Assembly: GCA_029891385.1 (NCBI GenBank)
Contig: CM057229.1
Span: forward strand, 4,961,001-5,025,000
Length of the DNA: 64,000 bases
Reading direction: 5' to 3'
Source: Erythroxylum novogranatense
Lineage: Eukaryota > Streptophyta > Magnoliopsida > Malpighiales > Erythroxylaceae
Made by a program: the position numbers and the translations under genes. Of this stretch, positions 56,281 to 64,000 are shown one piece after another. The notes under the pieces are model-generated. The model had not been told where the DNA came from and did not search any database. It saw only the letters and a program-made list of their open reading frames with translations. The first letter of the stretch is position 1, and each line of letters begins with the position of its first letter.

Positions 56281-57265
56281 GAAGCATCCTTCTACTCTTG
56301 ACTCTTTCCATTTTATTGATATTTATTCTTCTGATACTGATGATTCTTCTATTGTTTGTGCAGATTTGTTGGAAGAGGAAGCGCAAGGAACAATCGAAGA
56401 GTTAGGGGAAGAATTGCAAGAAGAGTTGGAGGAAATTACAGATGAGTTGGAGCAGGCATATTGGACACATTATAGAGCATACGAACCTCTCCAACGTCCA
56501 GCCAAGCTATTTCCGAAGCCTTCGATTGAAGAGCCCCCTTTTCTTGACCTTAAACCTCTTCCAAGTCATTTGAAGTATGTTTATCTTAACCCACCTGAGC
56601 ACTTACCAGTTATCATTTCTTCTTGTTTGTTAGGTGCTATGGAGGAGCAATTATTGAGGGTACTGCGGGACCACAAAAAGGCCATTGGGTGGTCCATTAC
56701 AGATATCAAAGGTATAAGCCCTTCTTTTTGCACACATCACATTTTCATGGAGGATGGAAGCAAGGCGATAGTACAGCCCCTGAGGAGACTTAACCCACAC
56801 ATGAAGGAGGTAGTGAAAGATGAGGTAGTAAAGCTTCTAGATGCAGGTATTATCTATCCCATTTCGATTCGGTTGGGTTAGTCCTGCATGTGGTGCCAAA
56901 GAAAGGAGGCAGATCTTGTGGTTGAAAATGAGAAAATGAATTAATAGCCACTAGAAGGTAACTGGGTGGAGAATGCATAGATTACGTGAAATTGAATGAT
57001 GCCACCAGAAAGATCATTTTCCTTTACCTTTCATTGATCAGATGATTGAGAAATTAGCTGGACATGATTTTTATTATGCCTTAGATGGATATAGTGGATA
57101 TTTGCAGATTCCTGTAGCCCTGGAAGATCAGGAGAAAACAACTTTTACATGTCCCTATGGTACATTTGCCTATAAACGCATGCCTTTTGGGTTATGCAAT
57201 GCTCCGGCTACATTTCAAAGATGCATAATGACTATTATGTTGAGTGATGAGGCAATGTATAAAAT
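56281..57265 (+). pseudogene. Athila-like reverse transcriptase, truncated
   Basis: PLPSHLKYVYLNP and AIGWSITDIKGISPSFCTHH (56550-56745) precede RT. RT is read at 56790-56870 (VVKLLDAGIIYPIS), then after frameshifts HFPLPFID and MIEKLAGHDFYYALDGYSGY, FTCPYGTFAYKRMPFGLCNA (57042-57200). It ends near 57258, before the catalytic FxDD box, so the palm is incomplete. Thumb, RNase H and integrase are deleted: 3' UTR-type sequence follows at once. Confidence 0.9.
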
Positions 57266-58290
57266 TTTGATGGATTTCCATTTAAACATTTGTGAGGTTT
57301 TGAGCCATATGACTGCATCTCATAGTCATTTATTTTCTTTATCATGTGTGATGCTTCCCTATGTAGATTACCTTCAGAACTTGCTCTGAACCTATTTGAT
57401 ACTGCTAGTTACATGCTTTATGGACATGATAAAGGCCTTCTTTGTTTTTACCCTTTAGCTTAAATAACCCACCAAATCATTTTTCCCTTGTTACCTCCTT
57501 TGAACTTTTAAACTTGTTTTCGTATTAATCGCATTGCATTGAAACTTGAGAAATTTTAGCCTTACCCTTTCACAAGTTACATGAAGTACTAAGCATTTGA
57601 TTCCTTGATTTGGGGACTTTTGTTTTACGTGTTATTCTGAGATGTTTTAGAAGTACATCTACTCAGTTGTTGTTGATTTTTGTTAATGTTATCTTCTTTC
57701 ATATTTATTTTTACAAAAAAAAGAGAGAAAAAGAAAAAAAATCAAAACAAAAGCGTTTGATAGTGATGAGTAGTTGTAGCCCCGTATTTCTGTATGAAAA
57801 TTTCAAAAGTTCTTTTTAATTGTCCAACGTCACTTAGTACTTTGTGAATGCTTGTGAGCAGCCTTTGTTTTTTTTACCTCACCTGAACCTTAGCCCCGTT
57901 ACAACCCTTAATAAAGTCCTTTTGATCTATGATGGCATGTACTCTATGTAGTGGAAAATAGGTGAATTTGCAAGCCTATGGTAGTGTAATCTCTTAAAGG
58001 AAGCCTTGAGTGAAACACAACCCTTATACACTTGAGCGACATGAGTTAATATCATGAGGAAAATTCATTTTAATTTTGTGCTTGCTTTTGATCAAAGATA
58101 TCTACCTTTGATTTTGTTTATGTGCCTTGATGAAAATATTATGATACATGAAGTAGCTTGATACTTAAGTTCGCCGAATTTTGAGGGATTGCAAACACTT
58201 AATTTTCGTTGAAAATAAAATGACAGAATATGTTGGTTGTGACCTAAGTAAGTTGCTTGAGGACAAGCGACAATTCAAGTGTGGAGGTGT
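57266..58290 (+). other. Athila-like 3' untranslated region with PPT
   Basis: About 1 kb without a gene. It ends with GACAAGCGACAATTCAAG and the purine tract GTGTGGAGGTG (58279-58289), the layout typical of Athila elements before the 3' LTR. Confidence 0.8.
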
Positions 58291-60650
58291 TGTTAATGGA
58301 TATTTTGAGTGACTGTTTGCTATATTTTTGTATCTTATTTCATTTGAATTCATTCATATTTTTTTGTGTTTAATTGCTCATTTTTAGTTCTTGTTGATTT
58401 TGCAAGAAGATTTCATGATGAAATACAAATACAAGATTAAAGCATGAAGTTTTGAAGCCCTTGGACATTTCTTTCACACCAAACGAAAGCATCTTTTTAA
58501 GTCCTCCTTAGCTTTAAAACACAGCTCCCATACACCCATGGTCCCTCCACACATGCAGCTCCCATTCCAACCAACAGCACAACCCCACTCCACGCAAATA
58601 ACACTCCATCCACTAGCCTTTTACGTTGCTTCCATCCCTCACTCACCACTGCAGGAATCCACTCACTTACCATCACTATCACAGTTCCATACCTTCAACT
58701 GACACAAGTAGCTCACCAGAAGCATTTACAGCTCACACAACTCCAACAAGAAGCAGCCTCTTCCAACCCCACATGCCATTCCTCCACTTACAAGCTCCAT
58801 ACCACATTAACGCAACTGCTCCCACAATTGTTTTTTTTTTTTTTATCATCATCCAACAAGAGAAGCCTCATCCAATTAAAAAGGAAGAGAACGTTACACA
58901 AAAAAAAACTCCCCACTTATAACGCTCCAACATTGACGCTACACTGATCACTCATTTCACCACTCAACATTCTCCTCTCACATGAAGTAGCAGCTGGTGG
59001 AGACAACACCGAAGCTTGAGCTGGTGGCGTGGACAATCCTCCATTGGTGGACAGCAATGAAGCATTTGGTGGCAAAAGCAATAGAGGAAGTAGCTGCGTG
59101 GGAGAGGCTCAGAAGAACGTTACATCACAAAGCCAAAGACGTTGAGCTGGTTGGAGACTAACAATCGAAGCAGTTGGGTAAGCTCATTGACGCAACCTTC
59201 ATTGAGTTCACAACAGCTTCAGCTGGTGAAGAAAAGTAGGTGGAAGCCAAAAAATTAAACGCAGTTGCTGGTGGAGAGTTAGACTGCATTGAAGCATGGG
59301 ATGGACTCACTCACGTGGAACAAGTCTTTGGTGAGAAAAAAACGAGTGCTGGTGGAGACAACAACGAAGTTAGCTGGTGGAAATAACATGATGAAGCAGC
59401 TGGTGACTTGATGAAGAGGACGTGAGCTGTTGGTGAAGACAAGGCTGAAGCAATACCGTTATAGCTGAAGAGAACTAGAAAAAAAAAAGAAAATTTCATT
59501 GATTCTAGCTGAGAAGATAACGTTGTTGTGGCTAGTGAAAATAAAAGGAGGGACCTTGGCAACCATCAACGAAAACTTTACAATCACATCAAGGCAGCTG
59601 GTGACTTTGCAACGTGGACAGCTGTAGAGAGGAATAGGAAGGAGAAGCAGCTGGCTAGCACTCACACAAAAGCAGAAAACAACGTGCTAACCTGGTGGAA
59701 AATGACGCAAGGCAGCTGGGGAAGTTAATTAAAAAACAACGTTGGCTAAGAGTGGAGGAGGACGTGCATGAATAAAAGGAGACACAACCTTATTTGTCAC
59801 ATCACCACAAGAATTAAAGAAGGGTGTTTTAAATTTAATTTCTTTATTTTATTTCATATTTATTTTAATTGTGTGGATTTAATTAATGCAAACATATATT
59901 ATGACCATGATTTATGTTTCATTAATAAATATGTGAGTAAGTTTTTCTTTTTGCTAAGGTTAAGATTGATATCGATTAGGATAATTTTGTGGTATTGATT
60001 TTGCTTGATTAAATGCATATTTAGTCTTAATTTAACTTGATCACCTAGATTAAAGACCTTAGATGATTAAATGTCACAACCAATAGGATTTAATTTGTTG
60101 GAAAATTAATTAGGCGACATACTTGAGACTAAAGTGTAGACCAACCTTAGGATCTTGTGTGAGGATACTTAGAATTAAAGAACTTAATTTTAGGCTTCTT
60201 GTATTTAATTCCTTTTATTCCGAATTATCTATGGACCAAGTGGTGACTCGGATTTAAAAGAAAAGGAAACATCCATGAACATTGGGTTCGACTTGCTTAA
60301 GTGAAGTATTTCCTAAATCAATCCACTGTTATAATTTTTAGTGCCTAATCCAATTGAAGTCTAATACCTTAACCGATTTCTTTCATTTGATTAAATCTAG
60401 TCATTTTAATTTATACCTTTCATTTTCCATATTTTCTTAATTTGCTTACTTTATTTTATTTTATTTTTAAATCAATCAATTTTAGATCGTCTGGTAATTT
60501 TTAATCGTTTAATTTATTTGTCTTACGTGTTGAAAATTTTTCTCTTGGGTACGATATCCGGTTCTTACCGTTTTATATTACTTGTCGACGGGGTGCACTT
60601 GCCTCTAATTGGTTTAGATAAAATTAAATTGTTTTGTTTAAACCGCAACA
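58291..60650 (+). repeat. 3' LTR of the Athila-like element (2360 bp)
   Basis: Collinear with the 5' LTR but holding a single copy of the about 903-bp unit (59764-60643). It ends AAACCGCAACA, followed by the CTCGC duplication. Confidence 0.94.
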
Positions 60651-60655
60651 CTCGC

Positions 60656-61156
60656 ACTAGGATCGGTCGGTTGAGTGTCCCGATCGGTTGGCACTGATAC
60701 TTATTGCATGATAGCTCGTGCCAAGATAGATCGGGTGAACATCGACGCTGAGCGCGTGAAGGCACTTGGTTTAATTATTACTGACGGCGCGAGCCCTCTG
60801 ATAAATTTTCAGAATTTGAAACGAAACGTCTTTTTGACCGTTGTGCAGCTGTCACATACGTCCTTTCAACTGTTGTGCCGCTGTGGGTAACTGATGACCC
60901 TAATTCGCACGGCCCAGATTTTGCCGCACGTTCAAATTCCATCAATATACTCGCTTGGTGTCTTGTTATAAACGCTAGGGATTGACACACCTCTTTACTT
61001 TCTGCGTGCCCGATTCTTCAATCTTCGTTTCCTCTCTCCTTTATCTCCCTGTTCGCAGTCATAGAAATTTCCTCTCACCGTCAACCAAATCCGTAATTCC
61101 AGTCTCTAAACTAGGTGCGTCCTTCTTGTTTTTCTCGTCTGTAAAAGTGTTTTTCA
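60656..61156 (+). promoter_or_regulatory. promoter/leader of the 'gypsy-type transposon protein' element
   Basis: Continues 43561-44353. TTATAAACGC (60967-60976) is a plausible TATA box. Pyrimidine-rich leader follows (61010-61070). CTAGGTGCGT (61111) and TTTTTCAG (61150-61157) could be intron splice sites. These are inferences from position. Confidence 0.45.
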
Positions 61157-61159
61157 GTA

Positions 61160-62140
61160 AACTAGTTCTAGGAATGAATCTAGCTCCCCCTCTCCTTCTC
61201 CGTTGCCTCCTCGCCAGCCTTCGCCATCGACCTCCCCGAGTCCTAGTGGGGAAGTAAGTACGGTTCTGATGGAGCTTCATCAGGAGCTGGTCGCCGAAGA
61301 AGCTTTATAGGTTGTTGGGTCGTTGGAGATAGCGACGGAAGCGGTGGAGGTGTCGGAAGTCGGCAGAAATGAGGCGTCGGAGTTAAGAGGGAATAAGGAG
61401 GTTGGAGCGAGTGCCCGGAAGGATGGGCAAATCATTGAGAAACCACCGAGTGACCCTTCAAGGATGACTGGAAAGGAGCTAAACTGGTCGGTTATTAAGC
61501 ATAATATCCCTCGCCTTGGGGGGTCGGGTGGTGCCGTAACGAAAGGATTTATAGCAGTGGGGGTGGCTACTTTGCTGTGATAGAGAGCTTTTTCTCGGTC
61601 GGTGGTATGAGGCTTCCGTACGCCCCGATCATCGATGAAGTATGGCGCGCCTACCATTTAGGCCGAGTCAGATTCCCCCAAATGGCTGGCAGTTCATCAA
61701 TGGTCTGGCCTTGCTGTGTCATAATTTCGGGTGTTCTCTATCGGTTGGTGTTCTGCGACACTTCTTAAGGATTAACCAGAGCCCGATCGGTGGGGCCGGG
61801 ATTTCTCACCTCTAGTATAGGGATGCGAGGTATCGTCCTGCTGGGACAGCAGGATCAATTAAATCATGGAAAACGAAGTATTTCTTTGTGAGGCCCCCAG
61901 GATCCACTTTTGAATGCCGACCGTGGAGGTATCCCCTGACCGAGCGATGGAATGACATTGCCGACCTACACCTTTCTGGGGAGGAATAGGAGGTGATCGG
62001 TAGGATCAAGGCGCTCGGTCAATATTCTTTTGACAATCTCATTCTGGGGTATTGCGGGGGGGTCTTGGCTGATTCATTCCTAATCGACCCCCCGCCTCGA
62101 ATTAGCGAGCTAGGAGAAGAAACTACCCCCTCTGGTTGAC
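61160..62140 (+). pseudogene. 'putative gypsy-type transposon' protein, N-terminal exon
   Basis: A Ser/Pro-rich start (SSPSPSPLPPRQPSPSTS, about 61179-61240) leads to ELHQELVAEEAL and a TAG at 61306. The conserved domain follows in broken frames: MRLPYAPIIDEVWRAYHLG (61607), then SIKSWKTKYFFV- and FECRPWRYPLTERWNDIADL-like strings (61855-61975). These are the hallmarks of the plant family annotated as putative gypsy-type transposon (PF04195, named from memory). At least three frameshifts occur. Its molecular role is unknown; it behaves like a gag-side protein of large elements. Confidence 0.7.
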
Positions 62141-62215
62141 TCCTCGTGGTTGAACTATTTGCTGTATTGTAAATATTGGTTTCAATTTCTAATATGTTTT
62201 TATTGCTGTGCAGCC

Positions 62216-63655
62216 ATGGCAAGGCTTAACGATTTCGCCGGGTCCTCCCGTCTCCCTAAATCCAAAAGGCCAGCCAAAGGGCCTAGAACTTCTTCGAAGG
62301 TGAGGAAGCAAAGGAAGGAGGCAGAGGCCAGTGAGGACACTGCTCAGCCAATGGAGTTAGACCGATCTACAGCGTTGCTGGCCCTTCTATTCACTGAGGA
62401 CCGTCCTAGCATGTCAGTGCCCTTGCCGATCCAGCCGATGAGTATGGACCGAGTGGATTCGGAGGAGGAAGAGATGGAGCCGCCACTTAAAAGGAAGAGG
62501 ACAGCTCGGAGTGCTGGTCAATCGTCCAGTCAGCTGGAGAGAGAAGTGGGGGAAAAGCAAGCGCCCCGATTGGATAAGCGCAAGGGGAAAGAGCGAGCTT
62601 CTGGCGGTGGAAAATGAGAGCCCACGATCAGTCTTAATAGGACTGTATCGCTTAGGGACGTCAACGTCGCCCTACACATTGCCCAGAGGGTTGTTCCTCC
62701 CGTGGACGAGAGGTTTTTGGATACGCTGGACGATAAAGAACTGGTGGCTAGTCTCGTCCGCGGCTGTACCAGGGATATGGCGTTCACCTCTGCGATGTAT
62801 CAACGTCTTGATCAGCTCTATGAAGTGAGGCAAATAATGGACCGGGAGGTCCAGGACCTTTTGGGGCAAGTTAATACTCTAAGAGTTGAACTTTCAGAGG
62901 CGAAGGAGGAGAAAGACGTCTTACTTGCTTCTGGGGCAAGTTAATCAGCCCAACTCTCTTCGATGGAGGAGGAGAAGAATATTTTGGAGGAAGAGAAAAG
63001 CGTTTTGAGGGCTCTACTTGCTTCGGGGGAGGAGGAGAGGGGTAGAATATTTTCTTCCTGGGTCGAGCTAGAGAGTGAATACCGGATGTCGCAGCTTCGC
63101 ATTGAGAGCCTAAGGAGGAAGGTGGTCGACGCCACTTTAAGAGTGCGACTGGAGGAGGAGCTTCGTTCGAAAGCCTTCCGACAATGTCACGAGGCGCAGA
63201 TAGAGAAAATAGAGGCCGAGAAGAAAATGCTGGAGCTGCAGGGTTCCGTCAAGGAGCAAAGGATTGAGGCGATCAAGAGATGGAAAGAGCGGTATTTACA
63301 GGGGGAGTGTCTGGAGTTTGCCTGTGACTTGGCTCTTTCCATCTTGAGGAGTTACCACAACGTTTGCATACCTGACGGGTCGGAGGGTCCTTCATTCGAG
63401 GATTATGTCGAGCCGATGATTCCCACCGCTCTTAGCCTTTCTCTGGAGGAAATGAGGGAGAAGGCCGAGGGAGAACGAATGTCGGTTCCGGATGAGGAGC
63501 TAGACCTTAGCTCGGATGAGGAGGACGAACGATCTCTCAGGGATGTCTCTTCAATTCTTCCTGCAGACTCTGGTCCTGCCTCGGTTGCTTTGCCGATCTC
63601 CCCTTCTGCTGATCCGACTACTGGCCCTTCCTCTCCCGCCGAATGGTCAAGATGA
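62216..63655 (+). pseudogene. 'putative gypsy-type transposon' protein, coiled-coil exon
   Basis: An acceptor-like TGCTGTGCAG (62204-62213) precedes ATG at 62216. One frame of 480 codons is interrupted only by TGA 62615-62617 and TAA 62942-62944. The N-terminal part is basic and low-complexity (KRPAKGPRTSSKVRKQRKE). The middle and C-terminal parts form a long coiled coil (EEEKNILEEEKSVLRALLA, KIEAEKKMLELQGSVKEQR), and the end is acidic (DLSSDEEDERS) then Ser/Pro-rich. The protein tail DDFPLF-like sequence may continue past 63655. Confidence 0.75.
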
Positions 63656-64000
63656 TTTTCCCCTTTTCAAGGCTCATCTGGTCGGGCTTGTGGCCAGAAT
63701 GTTAATTCAAGGAAATAGAGTTTTGTTTTTCCTTTCCACCTTTATTTGTTGAGCAATCTTTTCCAATAGCAGGTCGTGAACGAACGCTCTCGATGTGTGT
63801 CGATCGGTTGTAGGGGCTGAGAGAGTCATGGTCGACCGAGGCGATAGAGCTTTGGCCGAACGATTGTGAGGCCGAGCGACCCAAGATTTTTGTTCTTAGT
63901 ATCGCCTGGTTCCAAGATCCCGTCTTGGCAACCCGACCGAGCGATGTAGAGGCCCAGCGATGGTTCCAAAGATCTTATCTTGGCAACCTGGCCGAGCGAG
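63656..64000 (+). repeat. GACCGAGCGA-rich repeat sequence at the window edge
   Basis: Two copies of a unit of about 60-70 bp begin near 63870 and 63936 with GAGGCC(G/C)AGCGA and TTCCAAGATC..TCTTGGCAACC words. No gene is seen. It is probably 3' non-coding sequence of the same element, continuing outside the window. Confidence 0.6.

Larger units (their letters stand above)
44359..60650 (+). mobile_element. Athila-like Ty3/gypsy element, 16,292 bp
   Basis: A perfect 5-bp target duplication CTCGC lies at 44354-44358 and 60651-60655. LTRs start TGTTAATGG and end CCGCAACA. The PBS matches tRNA-Asp, which is diagnostic of Athila. The internal part has gag, protease and a truncated RT; RNase H and integrase are missing. 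A 4393-bp solo LTR sits in gag. The 5' LTR is 5086 bp and the 3' LTR 2360 bp because of tandem units. Confidence 0.94.

Noticed and set aside
61812..62009. Minus-strand frames at 61280-61657 and 61812-62009
   Set aside because: They are shadows of the plus-strand transposon-protein pseudogene, whose motifs are readable in broken plus frames.

Overview
This is a transposable-element-dense block of plant nuclear DNA, most likely from a eudicot; I cannot name the species. The evidence is the mix of plant-type LTR retrotransposons (Ty1/copia, Tekay/Del-like and Athila-like Ty3/gypsy), a CACTA element, a LINE 3' end, long AT-rich spacers and one small intronless EF-hand gene. That EF-hand gene (41538-41819, minus) is the only reading frame I accept as an intact host gene. 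No bacterial-type system, CRISPR array, rRNA or tRNA gene was seen.

Layout. 1-4542: decayed copia element (+) with its 3' LTR; it appears to have inserted into the RT of a second copia element (-) at 4543-8460. That second element carries a 1081-bp solo LTR (5105-6185, CTTTT target duplication). 8461-11241: pol of a Tekay/Del-like gypsy element (+), followed by part of its 3' LTR (11242 to about 13290) holding a 264-bp insertion. 13680-15077: fragment related to the second copia element, then AT-rich DNA. 15078-17521 (-): 3' end of a LINE, broken by a 1438-bp non-autonomous CACTA element and a 328-bp solo LTR. 17522-21664 (-): a copia element. 21665-41070: remains of an older copia element (+), whose 3' LTR is split by a copia element (21976-40920), whose gag is in turn split by a 12,341-bp non-autonomous gypsy element (24352-36692). 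41538-41819: EF-hand gene, then AT-rich spacer. 43560-64000: an element coding for a 'putative gypsy-type transposon' protein (coiled-coil, gag-like), split by a 16,292-bp Athila-like element (44359-60650), whose gag is split by a 4393-bp solo LTR (49863-54255).

Most notable. The 24352-36692 element has 4.43/4.45-kb LTRs, a PBS, a PPT, a perfect CATAA target duplication and a 3.46-kb internal region without an intact gene, the plan of a LARD (large retrotransposon derivative). Its LTR and the 4.4-kb solo LTR share an ordered architecture although they belong to different families: four or five diverged copies of an about 84-bp module at a pitch of about 160-200 bp, then a GC-rich block built on TCGCGAGG/GGCGA words, then a CGTCCGAC-TCCGATTGA motif. 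One module copy also sits in the Tekay-like LTR. The Athila-like element has a 5086-bp 5' LTR against a 2360-bp 3' LTR, because a unit of about 903 bp is present four times in the first and once in the second.

Nearly every coding region is a pseudogene. The elements do not form a pathway. The plausible working relationships are that autonomous Tekay-like elements supply proteins to the LARD-like element, and that autonomous Athila elements supply RNase H and integrase to the deleted Athila copy. All relationships were read by eye; no alignment or database search was run.
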